Below, piece after piece: positions 40,098-51,640 of a stretch of 64,000 nucleotides of DNA. How positions within the stretch are numbered: the stretch's first letter is position 1; each line of letters opens with the position of its first letter. The position numbers and the translations under genes were made by a program. This DNA is from Anabas testudineus (lineage: Eukaryota > Chordata > Actinopteri > Anabantiformes > Anabantidae): assembly GCF_900324465.2 (NCBI RefSeq), contig NC_046610.1, positions 14,045,484-14,109,483 on the forward strand, in the 5' to 3' direction. The notes beneath the pieces were generated by a model. It saw only the letters and a list, made by a program, of their open reading frames with translations, had not been told where the DNA came from and did not search any database.

Positions 40098-42132
40098 TCA
40101 CTCCTCCCAGGTGTCTCCGTAGATATTCTTTTTCACTGTAACATGAGAGAGGTAAAAGGAAAATGGTTAAATCAGTTTTGCCCACAGATGGATTTAAAGA
40201 TAGCTGATGTGTTTGGATATAAGTCCCTAAACTTAGCGAGTGCTTACACAGCTCTGCCTTACCGTCTTTCTTGGGTCTTTCTGGCTCCTTCTGTGGTGGT
40301 GTTTTGACCATTGTCTCAGTCTTCTGAGTTAGAGTGACCTCGTAGTTCTCTCTATTTTTGAGCCTCAGATCCTCATAGAGGATGGACTTTTTTCTGGGCT
40401 CCTCCTCCTCAACATATGATTGGACTGAAAGCAGAAAGACAGAAAAGATCTTACTTCCTGATGATATAGCATGAATGATTAATATTAACAATATTAATAT
40501 TAACAACAGCATCATTGTTCCAGTTTGCACTTTTGCTCAGCTGGTCTGCACTTTACATACATTTGCACATTTTGGATTTTGAAAAGCTTATACAGTATTC
40601 ATCTGTGGTACCTGGAGTACTGAAGTCATCTTGTCTGTCCATTTGCATGGGTGGGTTTGGACTGTAGCCATATCCATAATCTTTGGTGAGGGTGGACACC
40701 TTACTAGGGGCCTCTGCTGGCTGGAACATGGTGTCATACGATTGGGTGTCTGTGTCGCTCAGCTCCGACTGAGGACCATTAGAACTGGAGAAAGAACAGA
40801 AAATCAAAAGAAAATAAATGTATTTAAAAAATAAAGTCACTTTTCTACCAGATAACAAATAGTAATCCAAACAAAATAAGGACATACAGTAGTATCTAGC
40901 ATTTAATAAGAATTCAACTAGACCTGTGCATTACTCACTCTTGTTGAGACAATGCTTCCCTCTGTCTCAGGGCTTCTCCCATAGGAGAGTTCTGCAACCT
41001 CTTGAACTTCTCCTGACACGTCTTCATATACGACATTTTCCCACCCAGGTAGCCACAGAAGCCAGCGACTGGAAAGACAAACACACTCAATGAAATATTA
41101 CTCATGCATGTCACACATTTTAAATATCAACATTTTAAATAGTAACACCCATGTAACAATGATGTGTTCTCAGCATGAATATTTTGCTCTTCTAGCACAG
41201 CTAGATGGGTAAACCACTGGATGTTCACAAATCACATTACTAGTTACACCTTTCAAGAACAAAACCTGCATCCAACCCTACCTTCACGACGTAATGATGT
41301 TCTGTTTTTCTTAAAGCCATTTTAGAGGGGTTTTGATTACATATCAGGATCATTTTAGATGCTGTCATTAGTGGTGTGACTGGGCAACATTTACTGTCCC
41401 ACTGATCAGACATATCTGAGTGTGTATCAGCTTCTTCTTAACATTCAGGGAACTTACAGGCAAGTTTAGGTAGAGATCCAAATCTTGGGGTTGGAGACAG
41501 GATTCCTAAAAAATAAAACGACACAGGGTTACATCAACATTGATGATGCCTTTATATAAGTGTGACAGATATTTTATTTCTCCTCTACACTGTGCACAAT
41601 GTCAACATTACCTCTGGTGATTAGAGCTTGAGTGAAAGCCATGCTGACGACGGAGAGGGGCATCGCTGAGAAGTAAATTCAACAGTTTTGATTTGATTTT
41701 TTCAAACACATTATTTCCACCATGCAAACCTAAAAATATAATAATCTCACCTGTACGTGCAAAACATAAACTTACATCTGTACCAGAAGCTCTCATGGTT
41801 GCACTCATCGAACACCCTCCTCTCCTCTTCTGTGGGGATGTAGTCTATGCCCATAGCCCCCTGCAGATTAACACACACTTTGAATTTGTTGGTTTATTGA
41901 CAGCCGACATGCTGGCAAGCTGCACAGACTTACAAACTAGTAATCGGATTAAAGCAGTAGACAACAACACACAGCGTGTCCACGTTAGTGCCTAAAGTTC
42001 ATCTAAAGGTAACGATAGCTAAGGTAGCTAACACGTTAGCATCTCCTTAGATAACAACATGTTTACCGGCGTGTTTCCCCTCGGTCTACTGTGCTGCCGC
42101 TCCTCAGGAAAACCTGTAGTGGTGGATGACAT
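40098..42132 (-). CDS. ociad1: OCIA domain-containing protein 1
   Basis: Membrane-associated protein of mitochondria and endosomes linked to STAT3 signalling and respiratory complex III assembly (family knowledge). Minus-strand exons: 42067-42132, 41776-41860, 41612-41665, 41458-41505, 40939-41068, 40612-40784, 40263-40424, 40098-40135; 251 residues against 245 in human. The OCIA domain is clear: DYIPTEEERRVFDECNHES, then MPLSVVSMAFTQALITRGIL, then GGKMSYMKTCQEKFKRLQ. The C-terminal block KKSILYEDLRLKNRENYEV and the last residues KKNIYGDTWEE match human (KNITYEELRNKNRESYEV, KYGDTWDE). The start MSSTTTGFPEER is the first Met, in a 66-bp exon. Confidence 0.96.
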
Positions 42133-42275
42133 GTTGACGACAATGTCGGGGCTAATGCACGTTGTTAAACCATGTGAAATAACAAAGTGTAAGCCACTTA
42201 GTAGACTGGCTACTTTACAGTTTGGTACAATGTCACTGCACCAGCTAAGGCTAACATGACCCGGAAATAAAAATA
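42133..42275 (-). promoter_or_regulatory. ociad1 promoter
   Basis: Sequence just upstream of the ociad1 start. CCGGAA at 42261-42266 is an ETS-type core about 130 bp from the start codon. No TATA box. Confidence 0.4.
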
Positions 42276-45200
42276 AAATGGTTTGAAAGTTTGATGAGAT
42301 GAGAAGAGGGTCGTTGTTATGTAACTGCTTGATCGTCAAGGACAAGAAATAATAACAGAAACTAGTTGACAATCGCAAATTAATAAAAAAAAAATTCATT
42401 AGTGTATTGTACTCGACAAGACTACTGAGCTTTAGATTGGGTCTTTTATTTTGAAAGTTCAAAAAGTTAAGGTATTTAAAAATCGACCTACGCCCTCTAG
42501 TGGCCAGGTCGACCACAATCTTACAATCTTCATTAACATCTTCCCTGAGTTCAAATGAGAAACGGTCCCACCTTGATAATGTCATCACTGCTTTTGGGAA
42601 TTTGCAAGTCTGGGTTCAAATTGTACATTAGCCTGCTTACATTGCTGTGCAAAGGTCTTGATGTTTAAATTTGCGTCTATCAAGGTGCACCATCAGAGAC
42701 TCTTGAAAAGATGAAAACTGATTAGTGTAGAACTTTTTCTTCAGTCTCCTCCTATAATTAATCTCAGGACCCCTCAGGTTGATTTAGTGAACCTTTGCAG
42801 AGGCACAACTTACTAGGCTAAACTACCAAACGGTCATAAAGTAGTTAAAACTAACTCTACCTTGAGCTTTTACAATTGTAAAATGATGCTTATGGCTTTA
42901 ACATTCCTACTGAAGGTTTATTAATAGTTATAAGTAACAATTTATAATAATATTATTTTGTATTATTATTATTTTGTATTTTTATATTTTCTTTGCACAG
43001 ATATTGTATTTGCACAATTCACCACAATTGAAGAGTGTTCAATTTGGCTTTTAAAGACATTGTAAGTTGGGTTATATGCATCTGATAATAAGAACTGTCA
43101 AAATGTTGTAATAGCATTATACGGTGCATAGGTGTTGCTGTTGCACTTTCACCCTGTTTGACAAGGAAGACATGGACTGCCTCTGTCATGGGGTTGCACA
43201 ATAATCTTCTCAAAATTTGTCAAACCAGAGAACAAGTGACAGAGAGCAATTGTTTTTCCGGAGGTGCTCCAGGGAGTTGAGAGAGACTAAATCACAATCA
43301 ATAGTGTTTTTTTCTTTCTTTGCCCCAGTTATCACCCATTCAGATTTACTGGCAACATGTCACAAGACCAATTTAAATTAATTTGTTCAAGTCTTCAGGG
43401 TTAAGGTTTATTTTAGTTTATTTCACCTGGTTATAAAAATGTGTGAAAAGTCAAAATTCTAATAAATGATTTGTATATTAGGATTTTGTTGGTTCTATGT
43501 TTCTTTCTCCCCTCATGTTGCGATCTCTCAGATTAAATTATGACCTTTCTAGAGACATATTCCGAAGATTGGGAACCATCAGCTACACCTAGCCTAGCTG
43601 AAATTAATGTGAATTAATACAATGGCTCTGCAATAAATTAATTAAATTTAATAAATACATTTTTCTTTAAATTGATTTAGAAAGGAGTTGGTTCAGATGT
43701 ATGATTATTCTGTAGTATTGTTTGACGGTTGTGCTGTGGACATGTGACCTAATAAACAACATTGTGTGGTGGTCTTATGAGGAAATGCAGGATAAATGAA
43801 GTTCAAAAATGGGCACTTGTGTACTGGACTCTGAAAGTGCAATTGTGTTGCGCTGCATGTGGCCATAAAGTCATGACACATGGTGGAACTCCTGTCCCAA
43901 TATAACATTATCAGGTCACGACTGCCATGGAAATTCAATGCATTAGTGTGACAGTGTGGCTGATTTTTCTAAGTTCTCTCAACCATCATCAACTGTTTTA
44001 TAGCTAAACTTAGGCTATTGATCTTAGATCAATAGTACTGACCAATGGGAAGCTGTATTAAGAGAATCAATAGTCTGCTACACAAAATCTCACTGTGCTC
44101 CATAAATAGAACAAACTGAAATACATGAAGTCGAGTGATGCCTGAATGACACACTTCCTGAATGACCAACCAACCACACGGGGTCTATCTGTTAGTGGGA
44201 TAAACCTGTGCCAGAGAATTTCAGGACACACCAGCTGGAGACATCATCATCATTCTGAGGACTACGCATGAGACCAAACAGTATTAGTTCATTGGTGTAG
44301 GCACTGCAGGAGTTTCTGGACTTTCTGTTGTAAATGGATGGACACACACAGAACAGACAACAGAGATTTTTATGGACCTTTGGCTCAAAATAATTTGGGT
44401 GAGGTGTTTGTGTTAATAGCAGCAGGCGCAGCAGCTCAAAACTTATCAGGTACAATGTGAGTTTGATTGCAAAACAACTTGCAGACAGAGTACAGCAGTG
44501 TCAGATTAAGATTAATCAAGGATTGAAAGGTGTGTTATCTTATCTATGAGATGGAGGTGCTCCTCGAGATGTGAAGGCTGCACATCACTTGCCCTGCTGC
44601 CCCTCACAGAGTCCTCCAGCACCACCCTCGCACTCTACCTGTGTGGAGGCAGCATTTAAGGCTGAAGCCCAGGTGAGCTCAAGACAGACCAGGGATGGAC
44701 TCATTACACCTGCCCCAGGTGAGGACAAGCATGGCTATGGACGACCTGCACCTTTAATTAACACTGTCTTTCAAATTATTATTTAATATTAAATAAATAT
44801 GTCTTTTTAAGCTTAATCAAATGAAAAACCTGCCGTACTCAAAGGTACATGAAATGTATTATTAGTAGTGGGAATATTTTTACAATATTCAGGTATCACT
44901 AAAACCTATATTTGTTAAATAATTGAATTTCACTATTTTCACTTGACTTTACTCATGGTAAAACTTTGTACTTGATTGCCATTATTTGCGATGTTACTAA
45001 TATGTTTCTATCATGTAACACATGTTACTATTATTTTGGTAACATACCAGTGTCCTGCGTTGTTTCTGGAAAGATATTTTTACATTTAACATAGATCAGT
45101 TATATAATAAAATGTGTTTATAATATTTTGAAATTTCACATAGCATGTAGATATCTGGACTCTAAACTGAAACAACAACATGTATAGAGAAAAAGTAAAG

Positions 45201-45704
45201 ATCTCTATAGACCATTAATTCATAACAATAAGGAATTTTTCATTAATATGTATGGAAATTGTATTAGTAGTTAATTAATACACTCAAACAAAAACCTGAT
45301 GAAACATATTTTTAATATTCATTTAGCTGGTATCTTTCCTTCTGGGTCATACTGTTGTGTGAATGGAATTTTTCTGTAGCTACATCATGTGACAAAGTGA
45401 TCGATGCCCTGGCATGTGAGGGAAAGTGTGTAAAATTCAAATCACTGTTAACTTTCTATTGGCAACTTTTGAAGTTTCTGTTAAATCTGCCTGTGAACTG
45501 GTATTTGACTCAGACTGAGATGGACAAATCTGTATAAGATGTTTTATGTATTTTGGATGACCGACAGGATGACCAAGATGAGAGACACGCAGAAAAAGGC
45601 AAAGGTATTTTCATGCAGTACTTTTTTTTATATACTGTGTCTATAACCCACACTATATAAAGATATAAGGACAGTAAACGAGTTCAGGGTTTTATCTGTT
45701 TTAG
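42276..45704. other. gene-free interval, ociad1 to slc34a2
   Basis: About 3.4 kb of AT-rich sequence with no recognisable gene or transposon end. It contains a perfect 9-bp inverted repeat CTATTGATC/GATCAATAG (44015-44035, 3-nt loop). The missing first exon of slc34a2 probably lies toward the right end; a candidate donor is at 45,601-45,610 but no convincing start codon goes with it. Confidence 0.5.
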
Positions 45705-45733
45705 AGATCAAAGTGAGTCCTGCACAATCCACC

Positions 45734-48700
45734 ATGACTTTGATTGAGGAGAAGCCAGAGCACACAGACCCATGGGATCTACCAGAACTGAGGGACACAG
45801 GGGTCCCATGGTCAGGTGAAGACTTAAAATGTCCCTGTGTAACATTATTATAGTAGTAACTTTTCTTGGCCTTGTATTTTTAAAGGCTATGTGTGTTGTG
45901 ATTAGACATAAGTAAGTAATAAATATAAATAAGTACTGTATCATTCAGTTAGTGTATTTGTGTTTTTAAACATGATTCATCCCCTTGATAATTATCATGG
46001 TTTATTGTCTCACAACACAGAAGCAAAGTAGATTTAATTAGTTGTTCAGTTGTCTTTATGAACCTCCCGGATGTATTTGTTCTCCTGCGGCCCCCACACA
46101 CAGCTATATTGCATTCTGATAATTAAAGGGCCTTTTTTTCTGCTGATGAGTGTCAGAACTGCGTTCAATAAACTTTAATTCACTGTTATAAAACAATAAA
46201 GCAGGAAAACATCAAAGTGCTGCAGTCGGATGAACATCCAAGACATCACTGACTCAAAAGAAAGAACAATAAATCAGTTCAGTTTGGTTTACTGAATGAT
46301 TATTTATATAGCACGGAGGCCATAAATAGTAATGGATATGATCCAGATAGTAGCAAGAAGATAGATAAACCAGACTGAATATGAATACATGTGGATGTTA
46401 AAGCAAGGTGTGACTCATTGAGTGTTCAGTCAGTCAGTCAGCAACCTTTAAATTACATTACACTGCTGTTTATTATCAGAGTGCCTAATCTAGCATGAAT
46501 TGCATATTAATTATATATAATTAAATCCTATGATTCAGGATTTGTATTGGAGTAGTCTGATCAAGTATTTCAAACTTTAGTTTCACTGTGTAAGTTACAA
46601 GTGTACAACTTTGTGAAATAGTATGTCAAAATGTCTGATCTGAAAAACAATATTAATCTTCAAAATCTTTCGGGCTCAGCTCTGGACACCAGAGGGAAGG
46701 TGCTGAGAGTGTTCGTGTCACTGGGGAAATTGGTCCTGCTGCTGGGTTTACTCTACATGTTCATCTGCTCGCTCGACATCCTCAGCTCAGCTTTCCAGCT
46801 CGTTGGAGGTAAACGCACAGACTGGTGTCTTTAAACTGACAGAGGTTTTGCTATTTGCAGATTAGTGGCGCAATTCGATTTATATTTTATCCAGTCACTT
46901 TAAGGAAATAAATGTTAACAAGCTTTTCTTTTCTTTTCTTTTCTTTTCTTTTCTTTTTACCTTATCCAGGTAAAGCTGCAGGTGATATATTTCAGGACAA
47001 CTCTGTGTTGTCCAACCCTCTGGCTGGTCTGGTCATTGGTGTTCTGGTCACTTTGCTGGTCCAGAGCTCATCCACTTCCTCCTCCATAGTTGTCAGCATG
47101 GTCTCTTCTGGATGTGAGTACAAATCCCCAACATACACAGAGAGATGAAAACAGAATTACAGGTTGTTATGGAGGAGAAGGTAAATGAGGACTGGTGATG
47201 AAGAATAACTGTGTGCTTTGGCAGTGCTTACCGTCCAGGTGGCTGTTCCTATCATCATGGGCACTAACATTGGGACCTCTGTGACCAACACTTTGGTCGC
47301 AATGACACAGGCCGGTGATCGCAGCACCTTTCGCAGGTAGTGATTTTGTTTCCTTTTAGTTCAGATAATCCACAGAAGAACATAACGGAAAACAAAACAA
47401 GAACAAAAAGGAACAATGTGTTCCACTGTGAGTTGCACTAACGTGCAGAGATAATAATGGGCACATGCCACTCATTCACATTTTGCGACAGTATCTAATG
47501 CATTACCCTGATGAATGAAACATTTATTGCTGCAGTAATAAAACAAAAACATTGTCCTGCTGTAAAACAGACCCATAAATTCTTGGGTCTAGAAAACTAG
47601 AAATACTTTGGTACTGTACACAGGGAGCAAATGTCAACATCAACATGTACCATACAGAGAGTTCTGCATTTTTCTACAAAAATTCACTTTCATCACTGAG
47701 AAAAATATGGACAACAATTCCAAAATGTCGACTTTGGAACTAAGAGAACAGGGCAGTGATGTAATCTTTGAGCTATAAGCACTAAATTAAATATTTGCAG
47801 CTAGGTTGCTATTTAATGTAGTATTTTTACTTACTTTGCCCTAAACTTAGGTCCTATGCATGTAATGTAACTCCTTTCCCAATGCACCCAGGGCTTTTGC
47901 AGGAGCCACAGTGCACGACTTCTTCAACTGGCTGTCTGTGATGGTGCTGCTGCCTCTGGAGGTCGCCACTGGATATTTGTACGTGGTCACGAAGCTCATC
48001 ATCGACTCCTTTAAAATCCAGAGTGGGGAGGCCCCAGACCTGTTAAATGTGATCACTGATGTCCTCACTAAGTCAATCATTGAGGTAAAATGGCACTGAT
48101 GTTGAATTTATGTAAATGGTATTGCCAAAACATTAAAAAACACCTCTTAATATGATGCAACTCCACCACTCACCATGACCTCAATAATAAACATACAGTA
48201 AGATGATCACCCTTCTCACAGTTTTAACAAAGAATTGAGAAATTATAACCTTGTCAGAGCTGCTCTATTGAATTAAATTAGATTTTACAGCTGTACCTAA
48301 TAGTGAGTACCTCTGTTTGCAACATGAACTATGTGCAACATCGACTGTATAAGTTACACAGTGAATTTATGCTGTTACACTATTAGTTCGTCCTTGAGCT
48401 GAGACAGATAGTGAACGTATTGTTACAGGAGTCGGGTTGATACAGAAGTCGACTCCACAGTTGTAAATATTGGTGCTGAATTTCCAAAGTAGTTTCTTCT
48501 AGTCAAACAAATGACTCATACATTGTCAGTAAATTGATAAATAAAACTGCAGACCAGCATTTTGTGGAAATTGGATTTGAGTGTTTGTGACAATTAGAAT
48601 TGTGTTGTTTTTAGTCCCCTGAATAAATGACCACTGTATCAGAGAGATAAGATGTTATTGTACAATGCTGTTATCGTTGTGGTGATTGTACTTTTCTGCT

Positions 48701-51640
48701 TGTCCTTTCTCTGCCCTTTGCCTTACTGTAGCTGGATGAGTCTGTCATTAATGGGATTGCCACTGGAGATCCAGAGGCCAGGAACAGGAGTCTTATCAAG
48801 AGATGGTGCCAAACCTTCACCAACACAGTAAGGCTAAAACATGTCAGCTACATACCAAACATTCAAAAACACCAAGATTAAAATCTTTATTGTTAAAACT
48901 GTCTCTGTGTTTCAGACCTTAATGAATGTTACAGTTCCTGGTCCAGAGAACTGCACCTCTCCTTCTCTCTGCTGGGTTGATGGCAACTACACCTTCACAC
49001 TGAAAAATGTTTCAGAAACATACAATATTAAGAAATGTAAGACTGATTAATTGATTATAAAAATAGGGATCTGTACATTAAGTAAAAGTACACTGTTAAG
49101 CAGATCATGATCTGGCCTCATTTCACACGATATGACAAAAGTGTTTCAACCAAACAAAACAATTTACAGCAACTGAGCATTTAGAGCGATCTTATGGTTA
49201 TATATCATTTGATGCTTTGATAAACGTTTTAGTCTTTAGTTATCCTCCTCTCAAATCAGCCCTTCACCTGTTCTCTTGATCCTATCCCCTCCACTTTCTT
49301 TCAAACAACTGCATCCACACGAATCCCAGCCATGACACGAAATCATTAACACATCTCTCACAACAGACACCTTTCCCACCTCGTTTAAGCAGGCCAACAG
49401 CAACCCCACTCATTAAGGTCTGTCTTAAGTCAACCACCAGTTCCTCCTTTCTACACTTTCTGATTTGGGCATCACTGGTGCAGCACTGGCCTGGCTTAAG
49501 TCACACGTCAAACCCCTTTTGAGATCCTTGCACTGACTTACTGTAGGTGCTGCATAAGGTTCAAACTCCTGGCCCTTTGCCTACAAAGTGTGCTCTGTGG
49601 TTCGATGATAGTGGAACGACCTTCCCATTTCTTTCTCTCAGCAGCCTCACTCCTAATTTTCACAAATCTGCTTAAAACAGAACTTTTCTTTTGCACTTAA
49701 ATCTTTCTCTGCACCTAAAACTTAAAAAATATAAATAAAATAACATAAAATCTTGCATTTGTACCCCATGAAACTGAAACAGCTCTTTCTAGACCACTTT
49801 ACTTTAATGTTTGACTACTTGGCTAAGATAATTGATTGCTTTGTACCTTGCTTTGTAAATCGCTTTGGATAAAAGCTTCTGCCAAATAACTAAATGTAAC
49901 TAAATATAAATATACTGCAAAAGGACTGACTCAGAAAATGGAGGTGAATATAGTGGGCTCCATGGCAACACATCATTCAAATCACAGTTTAGGATATTAT
50001 GTTTGAGTCTGTGTTTTTCATGTTTTGTCCCGGGTCGACAGAAATAATAAATGAATGTAGGTCATTATCTGCTTATCAAAGTCCTCCATTTTAATGTAAA
50101 AACCACATTTATATTTTTCATGTGTCCCCAGGTAAACACCTCTTTGTGGATGTAAATCTGCCGGACCTGGCGGTGGGTCTGATCCTGCTGGCTCTCTCTC
50201 TGCTGGTGCTCTGCTCCTGCCTGATCCTAATTGTCAAGCTGCTCAACTCCATGCTGAAGGGTCAGGTGGCTGCAGTCATAAAGAAGATCCTCAACACTGG
50301 TGAGCTGCGCTATACAGTGTAAATTCAAGTACAGTGAATGTAGTTTACGCTAAGGTATGTGTATGTTTCCACGTGTGTGTGCAGATTTCCCATTTCCATT
50401 TGGGTGGGTCACTGGTTACATTGCCATTTTAGTTGGAGCTGGAATGACCTTCATTGTGCAGAGCAGTTCGGTTTTCACCTCTGCTATTACTCCGCTTGTT
50501 GGTGAGGTTATTTATCCACCCTAGCATCCACCCATTTTATTCATTTTTTGTTTTCTCTACATCTATGTACCATTATTCAATGCTTCTCTGTGTGATTCTG
50601 TATGTTGCTCTCCCTTCGTGGGCATTCTGACTCAAAACAGTATGAGTTCAGTGACTGAGTTTTACAACCCTGGACTTTCACAACAATCACAGGTAAAATG
50701 CATGTAATTTAACTACTGCATCTTTTTGTTGGATAGGTATTGGTGTCATCAGCATAGAAAGAGCATATCCATTGTCTCTGGGTTCAAATATCGGCACAAC
50801 CACCACAGCCATCCTGGCAGCCATGGCTAGTCCTGGAGAGACACTGGCAAATGCTCTACAGGTCAGTAATAATGACTTTTATGCTGGATTTAAATTCTCT
50901 TATGCAAGTAACAGCAAACCATCAACCAGGAATGAGATTTTACATTTTATTTAATATATTTTTGATATTGCAGGAAGTCACTTCCTTACACAATATAAGT
51001 GAACGGACTTTTTTAATAGACTTGAATGTTTTTATTGTACCATAGCATTTAAAGTTGTTCATCCCTGACGCAGATTGCCCTTGTGCACTTCCTGTTCAAC
51101 ATCTCTGGCATCATTCTGTGGTATCCAATCCCCTTTACCCGCATCCCAATCCGGCTGGCCAAAAATCTGGGCAACATCACCGCCTCCTATCGCTGGTTTG
51201 CTGCTGTCTACATCATCTGCTGCTTCTTCCTTTTACCACTCTTCATCTTCAGTCTGTCGCTGGCTGGCTGGCAGGTACTGGTAGGAGTGGGCGTACCTCT
51301 AATTGTCATGTTCATCATCATCATAGTGATCAATGTGCTGCAGAAATGGAAACCTGGTTGTTTGCCCGTGGTACTGCGATCCTGGGATTTCCTCCCTCTC
51401 TGGGCATACTCCCTGGCTCCCTGGGACAAAGTGGTTGGTGTGATCACTGCCAAATGCTGTTGCTGCTGCAAATGCTGCCAAGTTACTGTTGACAATGAAG
51501 CACACACAGAGAATGAATCTGTGGAAAATAACAAGAAATCGCACACAGAGGTGTATGATAATCCTGCAATGAGCGCTGAAAAAGAGGTAGAAAATGAGAT
51601 AAAGATAGAGCTAAAGATTCTGAAAATGACCCAGCTGTAA
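45734..51640 (+). CDS. slc34a2: sodium-dependent phosphate cotransporter, SLC34A2 (NaPi-IIb) type
   Basis: Apical Na/phosphate cotransporter of gut and other epithelia (family knowledge). Exons: 45705-45815 (coding from the Met at 45734 or from an unseen upstream exon), 46680-46808, 46970-47113, 47225-47336, 47892-48084, 48732-48827, 48916-49036, 50132-50299, 50385-50501, 50737-50861, 51074-51640; 617 residues from that Met against 690 in human. Both inverted QSSS repeats are present ([36 protein letters not shown]). [12 protein letters not shown] keeps the aspartate typical of electrogenic NaPi-IIa/IIb and not IIc. The large extracellular loop has sequons and paired Cys ([12 protein letters not shown]). 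The tail has the Cys cluster CCCCCKCC seen in NaPi-IIb. Exon 1 opens in phase 1, reading [18 protein letters not shown] before the aligned DPWDLPEL, so extra N-terminal residues are likely. Confidence 0.93.
46921..46957. repeat. (TTTTC)n microsatellite
   Basis: Pentanucleotide run in slc34a2, immediately upstream of the acceptor at 46,968. It also serves as the polypyrimidine tract. Confidence 0.9.
49235..49917 (+). mobile_element. 3' fragment of an L2/Maui-type LINE
   Basis: Inside a slc34a2 intron. Translated pieces match L2-clade reverse transcriptase ORFs: [10 protein letters not shown], then [17 protein letters not shown], then [14 protein letters not shown] and a [10 protein letters not shown]-like end, with stops and internal deletions. 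It ends in the typical tail TGTAAATCGCTTTGGATAAA followed by GCTTCTGCCAAATAACTAAATG. The copy is old and truncated at its 5' end. Left border is approximate. Confidence 0.75.

Noticed and set aside
44015-44035. Short perfect inverted repeat CTATTGATC/GATCAATAG
   Set aside because: Nine-bp arms in AT-rich sequence can arise by chance; no neighbouring feature gives it meaning.
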